Below, in pieces: positions 1 to 6,488 of a DNA stretch of 25,834 nucleotides. A program made the translations under genes and the position numbers. Source of the DNA: an uncultured Mordavella sp. (lineage in GTDB: Bacteria > Bacillota > Clostridia > Lachnospirales > Lachnospiraceae); contig CABPCP010000041.1 of the NCBI GenBank assembly GCA_902406105.1, positions 1 to 25,834 on the forward strand. Direction: 5' to 3'. Below the pieces are notes generated by a model that had not been told where the DNA came from, made no database searches, and was given only the letters and a program-made list of their open reading frames with translations. Each line of letters starts with the position of its first letter. The first letter of the stretch is position 1.

Positions 1-173
1 CCATGGCGACTCCAGTGGTGGCGGGAGCGGGAGCTATGCTGCTGTCCAAATATCCAGACATGAGCAATGTGGAAATAAAACTAAAACTGCGGGAAAGCTG
101 CCGGAGGACTGGAAGCGGAGACGGATGGGGCCTTCTGGATGTAGAACGTTTATTGGGGCCGGGGGATTTTTAA
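1..173 (+). CDS. Subtilisin-like (S8 family) serine protease, C-terminal end only
   Basis: Only the last 57 or so residues are in the window. The frame opens with the last two bases of a codon (CC), followed by MATPVVAGAGAMLL. This is the family signature GTS-MATP that carries the catalytic serine, and the two bases present fit a TCC serine codon cut by the window edge. After it come the usual C-terminal helix (LLSKYPDMSNVEIKLKL) and the GWGLLDVERLL motif seen at the end of many S8 peptidase domains. The stop is TAA at 171-173, so the protein ends only about 10 residues after the catalytic domain with no extra C-terminal domain. The last seven codons and the stop lie inside a perfect palindrome (152-191). 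Whether it is intracellular or secreted cannot be told without the N-terminus. Family assignment comes from motif recognition; substrate is unknown. Confidence 0.8.
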   Translation, partial: MATPVVAGAGAMLLSKYPDMSNVEIKLKLRESCRRTGSGDGWGLLDVERLLGPGDF

Positions 174-191
174 AAATCCCCCGGCCCCAAT
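152..191. repeat. Perfect 40-bp palindrome overlapping the protease stop codon (terminator-like or REP-like)
   Basis: Bases 152-171 are the exact reverse complement of 172-191, giving a GC-rich stem (ATTGGGGCCGGGGG arm) with an A/T centre. It holds the TAA stop of the upstream protease gene. It probably stops or stabilises the protease transcript, but no U-tract follows the stem on either strand, so it is not a textbook intrinsic terminator. Its outer ends (ATTGGGG...CCCCAAT) match those of the hairpin at 9291-9333, so it may belong to the same family of short palindromic elements. Confidence 0.6.
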
Positions 192-216
192 TAAAAAAGC
201 TGTCAAGAAAAAATAC

Positions 217-245
217 TTGACACCCCATTCTTTTTCGTGTATGAT
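217..245 (+). promoter_or_regulatory. Sigma-A promoter for ylxM-ffh block
   Basis: A perfect -35 TTGACA (217-222), a 17-nt spacer and a -10 TATGAT (240-245, 5 of 6 consensus) precede ylxM. The predicted transcription start is about 251-252, only a base or two before the AGGTGA ribosome binding site (253-258). The mRNA leader would therefore be only about 12 nt before the ATG at 264. Confidence 0.75.
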
Positions 246-263
246 ACCACTCAGGTGATAAGA

Positions 264-608
264 ATGAATGAGATTCTTAAGCAGGCGCTGCTTTTTGATT
301 TTTATGGAGAACTGCTCACAGATCACCAGAAAGAGATCTACGGAAGATTTATCCTGGATGATCTTTCTTCTGCTGAGATCGCCAAGGAAGCCGGAATCAG
401 CCGGCAAGGGGTGCACGATTTGATCCGCAGATGTACCCAGACGCTGGATGGCTATGAGGGAAAGCTGCATCTGGTAGAGCGGTTCCTGGCGGTAAAAAAT
501 AAGGTGAAGCAGATTGACGAACTGCTGGATCGGTACGAGGCGGGGAAAGACAGGAAAGCCCTGGAAGAGATCCGGCGCATTTCCGGAGAGATCATAGAGG
601 AATTGTAG
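264..608 (+). CDS. ylxM: YlxM/p13-like helix-turn-helix protein, SRP-associated
   Basis: A 114-residue protein of the UPF0122/YlxM family. It is encoded next to ffh in many Firmicutes and is reported to act with the signal recognition particle. The N-terminal part has a sigma-factor-region-4-like helix-turn-helix (LSSAEIAKEAGISRQGVHD, about residues 34-52); the C-terminal part is a charged helical segment. The start is ATG 264, with AGGTGA at 253-258 five bases upstream. An in-frame GTG at 237 would extend the frame but lies inside the promoter and ahead of the predicted transcription start, so it is rejected. The gene is 37 nt from ffh and almost certainly cotranscribed with it. Family assignment is firm from sequence and position; the molecular role is inferred from the family. 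Confidence 0.88.
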   Translation: MNEILKQALLFDFYGELLTDHQKEIYGRFILDDLSSAEIAKEAGISRQGVHDLIRRCTQTLDGYEGKLHLVERFLAVKNKVKQIDELLDRYEAGKDRKALEEIRRISGEIIEEL

Positions 609-645
609 TGCCGCGGGAGATATAGAAGATACAGGAGTTATAGGA

Positions 646-2007
646 ATGGCATTTGACAGTCTGACAGAAAAACTTCAGAATATATTTAAAAGCTTAAGAG
701 GCAAGGGACGGCTGACAGAAGACGACGTAAAGGAGGCCATGAAGGAGATCAAGCGGGCGCTTCTGGCCGCTGACGTCAACTTCAAAGTGGTCAAGGACTT
801 TATCAAAAATGTCCAGGAACGGGCGGTCGGCCAGGATGTGATGAATGGTCTGAATCCGGGTCAGATGGTGATCAAGATTGTTAATGAAGAACTGATCAAA
901 TTGATGGGATCTGAGACGACTGAGATCCAGCTCCAGCCGGGAAGCGCGGCGACCGTGATCCTGATGGCGGGACTCCAAGGCGCTGGTAAGACCACTACCG
1001 CGGCCAAACTGGCGGGAAAGTTTAAGCTAAAAGGGAAAAAGCCCCTTTTGGTAGCCTGCGACGTTTACCGTCCGGCAGCCATCAAACAATTGCAGGTCAA
1101 CGGGGAAAAGCAGGGGGTGGAGGTCTTCTCCATGGGAGAGAACCATAAGCCTGCCAATATCGCTAAGGCGGCCCTGGAACACGCGCAGAAAAACGGGAAC
1201 AACATCATTATTTTGGATACAGCCGGACGGCTTCATATCGATGAAGATATGATGAAAGAGCTTCAGGAGATCAAAGAAGCCGTGACGGTCCATCAGACGA
1301 TCTTGGTGATCGACGCCATGACCGGCCAGGACGCGGTTAATGTGGCAAAGGAATTTAATGAGAAGGCCGGTGTTGACGGCGTTATCATTACAAAATTAGA
1401 CGGCGATACCAGAGGCGGCGCGGCTTTGTCTGTAAAAGCGGTGACTGGCAAGCCGATCTTATACGCTGGAATGGGTGAGAAGCTTTCTGACCTGGAACAG
1501 TTCCACCCGGATCGAATGGCTTCTAGAATCTTGGGAATGGGCGATGTACTTACCTTGATTGAGAAGGCGGAAGCTGAGATCGATGAAGAAAAAGCTAAGG
1601 AAATGAGCAAGAAGCTCAAGAAAGCCCAGTTTGATTTTGAAGATTACCTGGAGAGCATGAAGCAGATGAAGAAAATGGGCGGTTTGGGCAGTATCATGAG
1701 CATGATGCCGGGCCTTGGCGGTATGGGAGGCATGGGCGGCCTTGGGAAGAAAGGTATCACCGAAGAACAGACGGCCCAGGCGGAAAAGAGCATGGCCCGC
1801 ATGGAAGCCATGATCTACTCTATGACGATAGAAGAGAGAAGGAATCCAGATCTTCTGAATCCGTCCAGGAAACACCGCATCGCCAGAGGGGCGGGCGTGG
1901 ATATCAGCGAAGTCAACCGGATGGTGAAACAGTTTGCTGAGATGAAGAAGATGATGAAAATGCTGGGAAAAGGCGGCAGGAAAAATCGATTCCGGATGCC
2001 TTTCTAA
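646..2007 (+). CDS. ffh: Signal recognition particle protein Ffh (SRP54 GTPase)
   Basis: A 453-residue GTPase that binds 4.5S/6S RNA and signal sequences and brings ribosome-nascent chain complexes to the membrane through FtsY. Domains in order: N helical bundle (about 1-90); G domain with P-loop GLQGAGKTT (109-117), DTAGR (191-195) and TKLDGD (249-254); then the methionine-rich M domain (about 325-453) with a Met/Gly-rich finger loop (MGGLGSIMSMMPGL) and the SRP-RNA-binding helices near NPSRKHRIARGAG. Length and motifs are normal. The start ATG 646 is preceded by AGGAG at 633-637. It follows ylxM by 37 nt. The usual clostridial neighbours smc and ftsY are not directly upstream here. Confidence 0.98.
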   Translation: MAFDSLTEKLQNIFKSLRGKGRLTEDDVKEAMKEIKRALLAADVNFKVVKDFIKNVQERAVGQDVMNGLNPGQMVIKIVNEELIKLMGSETTEIQLQPGSAATVILMAGLQGAGKTTTAAKLAGKFKLKGKKPLLVACDVYRPAAIKQLQVNGEKQGVEVFSMGENHKPANIAKAALEHAQKNGNNIIILDTAGRLHIDEDMMKELQEIKEAVTVHQTILVIDAMTGQDAVNVAKEFNEKAGVDGVIITKLDGDTRGGAALSVKAVTGKPILYAGMGEKLSDLEQFHPDRMASRILGMGDVLTLIEKAEAEIDEEKAKEMSKKLKKAQFDFEDYLESMKQMKKMGGLGSIMSMMPGLGGMGGMGGLGKKGITEEQTAQAEKSMARMEAMIYSMTIEERRNPDLLNPSRKHRIARGAGVDISEVNRMVKQFAEMKKMMKMLGKGGRKNRFRMPF

Positions 2008-2017
2008 CAGGATATAC

Positions 2018-2036
2018 CGCATAATTTATGCGTTTT
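2018..2036 (+). terminator. Weak hairpin with short T-run between ffh and rpsP
   Basis: CGCATAA (2018-2024) pairs with TTATGCG (2026-2032), realistically a 5-bp stem with a 5-nt loop, followed by TTTT. It is too weak for a firm terminator call. It could partly attenuate ffh readthrough or mark an mRNA 3' end ahead of the ribosomal gene block. Confidence 0.3.
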
Positions 2037-2076
2037 ATATCATAAAAAATAAACGAAATTTACGGAGGTGAAACAA

Positions 2077-2322
2077 ATGGCAGTAAAGATCAGATTGAGA
2101 AGAATGGGACAGAAGAAGGCTCCTTTCTATAGAATCGTAGTGGCTGATTCCAGATCTCCAAGAGACGGAAGATTCATCGATGAGATCGGTACCTACGATC
2201 CGAACTGTGAACCGAGCGCGATTTCCGTTGACGAGGAAGCAGCTAAGAAATGGCTGAACACAGGTGCACAGCCGACAGAGACGGTCAGCAAGATTTTCAA
2301 GGCGGCAGGCATTGAGAAATAA
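2077..2322 (+). CDS. rpsP: 30S ribosomal protein S16 (bS16)
   Basis: An 81-residue protein starting [19 protein letters not shown], the conserved S16 N-terminus, with the internal [12 protein letters not shown] motif. bS16 is an early-binding protein needed for 30S assembly, contacting the 5' and central 16S domains. The start is ATG 2077 with GGAGGTG at 2064-2070 six bases upstream. A GTG at 2068 is part of that ribosome binding site and is rejected as start. The gene heads the classic rpsP-khpA-rimM-trmD-rplS ribosome and tRNA maturation cluster. The length is typical of clostridial S16. Confidence 0.97.
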   Translation: MAVKIRLRRMGQKKAPFYRIVVADSRSPRDGRFIDEIGTYDPNCEPSAISVDEEAAKKWLNTGAQPTETVSKIFKAAGIEK

Positions 2323-2345
2323 GCAAAGTCCTGGGGGTGTACGAA

Positions 2346-2576
2346 ATGAAAGAACTGGTGGAAGTGATCGCGAAATCTTTGGTGGACGATCCTGACAGCG
2401 TTGTAGTGACGGAGAGGGAAGAGAAGAAGACCACGATCCTGGAAGTACGGGTGGCAGATTCTGATATGGGAAAAGTCATTGGAAAACAGGGGCGTATCGC
2501 AAAGGCGATCCGTGCGGTGGTCAAAGCGGCAGCAGCCAAAGAAGATAAGAAAGTGATCGTAGACATTATGGATTAA
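2346..2576 (+). CDS. khpA: KH-domain RNA-binding protein KhpA (YlqC)
   Basis: A 76-residue single KH-domain protein, the usual length for KhpA/YlqC (UPF0109). The RNA-contacting GxxG loop is GKQG in MGKVIGKQGRIAKAIR. In other Firmicutes KhpA partners with KhpB (Jag/EloR) as a global RNA chaperone linked to cell division and elongation; that role is taken from family knowledge. The start is ATG 2346, six bases after GGGGGTG (2333-2339); the in-frame GTG at 2337 is part of that site. It is 23 nt from rpsP and in its canonical position before rimM. Confidence 0.93.
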   Translation: MKELVEVIAKSLVDDPDSVVVTEREEKKTTILEVRVADSDMGKVIGKQGRIAKAIRAVVKAAAAKEDKKVIVDIMD

Positions 2577-2595
2577 GGGAGTTCCCTTCATGGAG

Positions 2596-2625
2596 GGGCA
2601 GGCCTGAAGCATTCAGGTCTGTCCC
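2596..2625 (+). other. Intergenic RNA hairpin between khpA and rimM
   Basis: GGG-CAGGCCTGA pairs with TCAGGTCTG-T-CCC across a 5-nt loop, about 12 pairs with one bulged base and one G-U pair. No U-run follows, so it is not an intrinsic terminator. An mRNA processing or stabilising hairpin within the operon is the simplest reading. It fills most of the 73-nt gap. Confidence 0.35.
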
Positions 2626-2649
2626 GATTCTGTATAGAAGGAGATAAAT

Positions 2650-3159
2650 ATGGAAGAGATATTTCAGGTGGGAGTGATCACATCTACCCACGGGATCCGG
2701 GGAGAAGTAAAAGTTTTTCCAACAACAGATGATCCGGCTCGTTTTCAGGATCTGACGGAGGTATTGCTGGATACGGGGAAAGAGAAGATCCTATTGGAGG
2801 TCCAGAACGTCCGATTTTTCAAACAATTTGTGATCCTGAAATTTAAGGGATTGGATAATATTAACGATGTGGAGCGCTACCGCAGGTGTCCCCTTCTGAT
2901 AGAACGAAAAGATGCGGTCCCGCTGGAAGAGGATGAATATTTTATCGCCGATATGCTTGGCATGGAAGTGGCGGAAGAAGACGGCCGCCGGTTCGGCACC
3001 CTGAAGGATGTGATCCAGACGGGGGCCAATGACGTCTATGTGATCGACAGTCTGGAACATGGAGAAGTGCTGGTTCCGGCTATCAAAGAATGTATCCTGG
3101 AAGTAGATATTCCGAAAGGCCGGATGAAGATCCGTGTTATGGACGGACTGATCGGATAA
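2650..3159 (+). CDS. rimM: Ribosome maturation factor RimM
   Basis: A 169-residue 16S rRNA processing factor that binds S19 and helps form the 30S head. The N-terminal RimM domain begins QVGVITSTHGIRGEVKV, containing the family's G-x-HGIRGE signature. The C-terminal half is the PRC-barrel domain, including LGTLKDVIQTGANDVYVI-like and VLVPAIKECI segments. The length is normal. The start is ATG 2650 with AAGGAG (2638-2643) six bases upstream. The stop is followed at once by the ribosome binding region of trmD, the standard rimM-trmD pairing. Confidence 0.97.
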   Translation: MEEIFQVGVITSTHGIRGEVKVFPTTDDPARFQDLTEVLLDTGKEKILLEVQNVRFFKQFVILKFKGLDNINDVERYRRCPLLIERKDAVPLEEDEYFIADMLGMEVAEEDGRRFGTLKDVIQTGANDVYVIDSLEHGEVLVPAIKECILEVDIPKGRMKIRVMDGLIG

Positions 3160-3173
3160 AGGAGCGGGAGAAT

Positions 3174-3908
3174 ATGCGTTTTCATATTATGACATTATTT
3201 CCGGACATGGTCATGAACGGATTAAATACCAGCATCACAGGGCGGGCGATCCAGAAAGGCCTGCTCAGTGTAGAAGCGGTAAACATCCGTGATTATGCCT
3301 TTAATAAGCACAACAGTGTGGACGACTATCCCTATGGCGGCGGCGCGGGGATGCTGATGCAGGCGGAACCGGTATACCAGTGCTATCATGCCCTGGAAGA
3401 AAAAATCGGAAAGCGGCCAAGAGTCGTATATCTGTCGCCGCAAGGCCAGACCTTCCATCAGAAAATGGCGGAAGAATTCGCCCAGGAGGAAGAACTGGTA
3501 TTTTTGTGCGGCCATTATGAAGGCATTGACGAGAGAGTATTAGAAGAAATTGTGACGGACTATGTTTCCATCGGAGACTATATCCTGACGGGAGGGGAAC
3601 TTCCTGCTATGATCATGGTAGATGCCATATCCAGACTTGTGCCAGGTGTTCTGCATAACGATGTTTCCGCGGAATTTGAGAGTTTTCAGGATCATCTGCT
3701 GGAATATCCTCAGTATTCCCGCCCGGAGATATGGCACGGGAAACAGGTGCCGGAAGTGCTGCTGTCCGGCCATCACGCGAATATTGAGAAATGGAGGAGA
3801 AGACAGTCTGTCCTGCGCACGGCCAGGAACCGGCCGGATCTTCTCGAAGAAGCAGAATTGACAGAGGAAGAACAGGAACTGGTGAAAGAAATCCTTGCTT
3901 TTTTGTGA
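3174..3908 (+). CDS. trmD: tRNA (guanine37-N1)-methyltransferase TrmD
   Basis: A 244-residue SPOUT-class enzyme that methylates G37 next to the anticodon using S-adenosylmethionine, preventing +1 frameshifting. It starts MRFHIMTLFPDM. The trefoil-knot SAM site is clear: YLSPQGQTF, LCGHYEGIDERV and SIGDYILTGGELPAM, followed by VPGVL and EYPQYSRP. The start ATG 3174 is chosen over an in-frame extension beginning at 3090 because the extension lies inside rimM, the family begins at this Met, and AAAGGAG (3158-3164) precedes it. The gene overlaps rimM's stop region with its ribosome binding site, suggesting translational coupling. Confidence 0.98.
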   Translation: MRFHIMTLFPDMVMNGLNTSITGRAIQKGLLSVEAVNIRDYAFNKHNSVDDYPYGGGAGMLMQAEPVYQCYHALEEKIGKRPRVVYLSPQGQTFHQKMAEEFAQEEELVFLCGHYEGIDERVLEEIVTDYVSIGDYILTGGELPAMIMVDAISRLVPGVLHNDVSAEFESFQDHLLEYPQYSRPEIWHGKQVPEVLLSGHHANIEKWRRRQSVLRTARNRPDLLEEAELTEEEQELVKEILAFL

Positions 3909-3923
3909 GGGGTATGCTAAAAT
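3895..3923 (+). promoter_or_regulatory. Possible extended -10 promoter for rplS
   Basis: TGCTAAAAT (3915-3923) matches the extended -10 form TG-N-TAnAAT with one mismatch. The -35 region TTGCTT (3895-3900) is weak and lies in the last codons of trmD. A start near 3930 would give a leader of about 75 nt to rplS. The -10 also overlaps a small ATGCTA/TAGCAT hairpin (3914-3930). Confidence 0.4.
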
Positions 3924-3930
3924 ATAGCAT

Positions 3931-4006
3931 GTTGTGAAGAAATATGGATGGTCCTCTGGTACGTATGGTATTAAGAACGTCTGATGAATTAAGGAGGTCA
4001 CACATT
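3931..4006 (+). promoter_or_regulatory. rplS leader, candidate L19 autoregulatory leader
   Basis: The 98-nt gap between trmD and rplS is long for this compact cluster. Within it, CCTCT (3953-3957) can pair with the GGAGG of the rplS ribosome binding site (3993-3997), which could hide it. An L19 leader RNA upstream of rplS is known in Firmicutes. Assignment to that class is inference from position and this pairing only. Confidence 0.35.
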
Positions 4007-4354
4007 ATGAATGAAATTATCAAGAATCTGGAAGCTGAACAGCTGAAGGAAAACGCGCCGGAGTTTTGTGTCGGCGACACAGTAAAAGTGTATGGAAAGA
4101 TCAAAGAGGGAAACCGTGAGAGAATCCAGGTTTTCGAAGGAACCGTTCTTAAAAAACAGGGCGGCGGAGCAAGAACTACCTTTACCGTAAGAAAGAATTC
4201 TAACGGGATCGGCGTAGAGAAGACATGGCCGCTTCACTCACCAAATGTAGAAAAGGTAGAAGTAGTCAGAAGAGGTAAGGTAAGAAGAGCAAAACTGAAC
4301 TACTTAAGAAACCGCGTTGGAAAGAGAGCGAAGGTAAAGGAATTAGTAAAATAA
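4007..4354 (+). CDS. rplS: 50S ribosomal protein L19 (bL19)
   Basis: A 115-residue protein at the 30S-50S interface. Typical features are the N-terminal helix ([20 protein letters not shown]), the strand [31 protein letters not shown] and the basic C-terminal tail [19 protein letters not shown]. The start is ATG 4007, immediately after a strong AAGGAGGT (3991-3998). A longer frame from 3944 runs through the leader and is rejected. It closes the ribosomal block and is followed by an intrinsic terminator. Confidence 0.98.
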   Translation: MNEIIKNLEAEQLKENAPEFCVGDTVKVYGKIKEGNRERIQVFEGTVLKKQGGGARTTFTVRKNSNGIGVEKTWPLHSPNVEKVEVVRRGKVRRAKLNYLRNRVGKRAKVKELVK

Positions 4355-4365
4355 GAGGAATTGGG

Positions 4366-4404
4366 AAAAGGACAATTACAGAGCGTAGATTGTCCTTTTC
4401 TTTA
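4366..4404 (+). terminator. Intrinsic terminator after rplS
   Basis: An 11-bp stem, AAAAGGACAAT (4366-4376) paired with ATTGTCCTTTT (4389-4399), a 12-nt loop and a T-rich tail. It lies 12 nt after the rplS stop and only 12 nt before lepB, so lepB must be expressed by readthrough or from a promoter overlapping the terminator. Confidence 0.85.
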
Positions 4405-4416
4405 TAAGAGGACATT

Positions 4417-5016
4417 ATGAAAAGAAGGAACCAACTTGGCTTTAGCAGAAGGAGAAGAAGGAGAAGACCCAGGAGATTCCATTTGAATCTGGAATATCTT
4501 CCGCAGATTGGGGCGTGGGCTTTCAAAATCGGCGTCGTCTGCCTTTTTGCCTTTGTGGCGGTGTGGTATTTTGGACAGCGGGTCAGTACTGTGGGAGATT
4601 CTATGAAGCCGATACTGGAAAATGGCGATGTGGTGCTTGTCAATCGGATCGTGTACAACGCCACCACACCTAAGCGGGGGGATATTATTGTATTCCGGCC
4701 TAAGGGGAATGAGAACAGCCATTATTATATCAAACGGATCATCGGACTTCCGGGAGAAACGGTGGAGATCATTGAGAACCGGATCTATATCAACGGAGAG
4801 AAGATCGAAGAAGACTATAAGACTTCAGATATTGATGATGTGGGAATCTTATCAGAACCGATGACGCTTGGCTCAGACGAATATTTCGTGCTGGGCGATG
4901 ACAGGGAAAACAGCGAGGACAGCCGGAACGCGGACGTGGGAAATGTAAAACGGAGCCATATTTATGGAAAAGCCTGGTTTGTCATTTCTCCATGGAAGAA
5001 TTTCGGGCCGATTTAA
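4417..5016 (+). CDS. lepB: Signal peptidase I (first copy)
   Basis: A 199-residue membrane serine protease that removes Sec/Tat signal peptides on the outer face of the membrane. It has a very basic N-terminus with seven consecutive Arg (RRRRRRR), one membrane segment (about 32-52, IGAWAFKIGVVCLFAFVAVW) and the extracytoplasmic catalytic domain. The catalytic Ser62 is in VGDSMKP and the general base Lys106 in YYIKRIIGLPGE; the GDDRENSEDSR box is intact. Length is normal for the Gram-positive type. The start is ATG 4417 after AAGAGGA (4406-4412). It is the intact member of a pair flanking rbgA, so it can cover for the broken copy at 5922. Confidence 0.96.
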   Translation: MKRRNQLGFSRRRRRRRPRRFHLNLEYLPQIGAWAFKIGVVCLFAFVAVWYFGQRVSTVGDSMKPILENGDVVLVNRIVYNATTPKRGDIIVFRPKGNENSHYYIKRIIGLPGETVEIIENRIYINGEKIEEDYKTSDIDDVGILSEPMTLGSDEYFVLGDDRENSEDSRNADVGNVKRSHIYGKAWFVISPWKNFGPI

Positions 5017-5032
5017 ATAAAGGAGCAAAAGT

Positions 5033-5884
5033 ATGCATTTTCAATGGTATCCGGGACATATGACAAAAGCGAAGCGCATGATGCAGGAAAACCTGAAGCT
5101 GGTGGATCTGATCATTGAGCTTCTAGATGCCAGAGTACCGGAAAGCAGCAGGAATCCGGACATTGATGAACTGGCGAAAAACAAAGCAAGGATGGTGCTT
5201 TTAAACAAGGCGGATCTTGCGGAAGAGCGCTGGAACGATGCTTGGATCGAATTTTTTAAAAGAAAAGGATTTGAGGCGGTCAAAGTCAATTCCAAGAAAG
5301 GCGGAGGCATCAAATCCATCCAAAATGTGATCCAATCCGCCTGCCGGGAAAAAATGGAACGGGACCGGAAACGGGGGATTTTAAACCGTCCGGTCCGGGC
5401 AATGGTGGTAGGGATCCCCAATGTTGGGAAGTCTACATTTATCAATACACTGGCGGGAAAAGCCTGCGCCAAGACCGGCAACAAACCGGGAGTAACAAAG
5501 GGAAAACAGTGGATCCGCCTAAATAAGCAGGTGGAGCTTTTGGATACGCCGGGCATACTCTGGCCTAAATTCGAGGATCAGAAAGTGGGACGGCAGCTGG
5601 CTTTTATCGGTTCCATCAAAGACGAACTCTTGAACCAGGAGGAATTGGCGCTGGAATTGGCTGGATTCCTTCAGGAACACTATCCGGGAGCGCTGGAAGA
5701 AAAATACCAGCTGACAGAAGGGCTTAAGGGAATGGAACTGCTGATGGAGACCGCCAGGAACCGACAGTGTGTCGGAAAGGGAGGCCAACTGGATACGGAA
5801 AAAGCGGCCAGGCTCCTGCTGGATGATTTCCGAGACGGAAGACTGGGAAGGATCACACTGGAATATCCAGACGAAATGTGGTAG
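5033..5884 (+). CDS. rbgA: Ribosome biogenesis GTPase RbgA (YlqF)
   Basis: A 283-residue circularly permuted GTPase required for late 50S assembly, including L16 incorporation. The motif order is permuted as expected: G4 NKAD (58-61) comes before the P-loop GIPNVGKST (127-135), then the G2 region PGVTKG and G3 DTPG (171-174). The N-terminus HFQWYPGHMTKAKRMM is the YlqF signature, and a helical C-terminal domain follows. The start is ATG 5033 with AAAGGAG about 7 bases upstream, 16 nt after lepB. Its place between lepB and rnhB is conserved in many Firmicutes. Confidence 0.97.
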   Translation: MHFQWYPGHMTKAKRMMQENLKLVDLIIELLDARVPESSRNPDIDELAKNKARMVLLNKADLAEERWNDAWIEFFKRKGFEAVKVNSKKGGGIKSIQNVIQSACREKMERDRKRGILNRPVRAMVVGIPNVGKSTFINTLAGKACAKTGNKPGVTKGKQWIRLNKQVELLDTPGILWPKFEDQKVGRQLAFIGSIKDELLNQEELALELAGFLQEHYPGALEEKYQLTEGLKGMELLMETARNRQCVGKGGQLDTEKAARLLLDDFRDGRLGRITLEYPDEMW

Positions 5885-5921
5885 AATCGAAAAAGATTCA
5901 GGAAAGGGACGGAAAAAGATT

Positions 5922-6488
5922 ATGGCAAGACGCAGACGGAAAGGCCAGTCGGGGAGTGTTTTGAAAGAGCTTTTTGGCTGGATCGTATACATACTGATCA
6001 TTGCGGGACTCAGCTTCCTGATCATTACTTATGTGGGGCAGAGGACGCGCGTAAGCGGTTCTTCTATGGAGACAACGCTGAGTGATGGGGATAATCTGAT
6101 CGTGGATAAGATTTCTTATCGATTCCAGGATCCCCGCCGCTAAGATATCGTTGTATTTCCCTACCGTTATGAGGAAAATACTTACTATATTAAAAGGATC
6201 ATCGGGCTGCCGGGAGAGACGGTCCAAGTATCCGGAGGTTATGTTTATATCAATGGAGAACAGCTGACCAGCGACATTTACGGGCTGGAGCCAATGGAAA
6301 CGGCTGGAGAGGCGGCGGAACCGATCACCTTGGGAGAAAATGAATATTTTGTGCTGGGCGATAACCGGAACCACAGCTCAGACAGCCGGGATCCAAGCGT
6401 TGGCGTGCTGAAGAGGAACGAACTGGTTGGAAAAGCCTGGGTACGAATCTATCCGTTTGACAAGATGGGAGTCATCAAGCATGAATAA
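5922..6488 (+). pseudogene. lepB: Second signal peptidase I gene, interrupted by an in-frame TAA at codon 74
   Basis: The frame from ATG 5922 to TAA 6488 would encode 188 residues, a normal signal peptidase I length, but codon 74 is TAA (6141-6143). Before it are a basic N-terminus (ARRRRKGQ), a membrane segment (about 16-37, ELFGWIVYILIIAGLSFLII) and the catalytic Ser48 in SGSSMETT. After it the same frame continues without further stops into DIVVFPY, the catalytic Lys91 in YYIKRIIGLPGE, and GDNRNHSSDSR. The two catalytic residues are thus on opposite sides of the stop, so the 73-residue product would lack the Lys and be inactive. No frameshift or deletion is seen. A one-base change from a Tyr codon (TAC/TAT) to TAA is the likely cause; a sequencing error is possible. 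The ribosome binding site is weak. The final bases overlap the rnhB start. Confidence 0.88.

Noticed and set aside
237..263. GTG start for ylxM
   Set aside because: It lies between the -35 and -10 boxes, upstream of the predicted transcription start.
3090..3173. Upstream start for trmD inside rimM
   Set aside because: The family N-terminus MRFHIMTLFPD begins at 3174 with its own ribosome site; the extension only overlaps rimM coding sequence in another frame.
6141..6143. Recoded stop (selenocysteine or pyrrolysine) in the second lepB
   Set aside because: The codon is TAA; known recoding of these kinds uses TGA or TAG. A nonsense mutation or sequence error is simpler.
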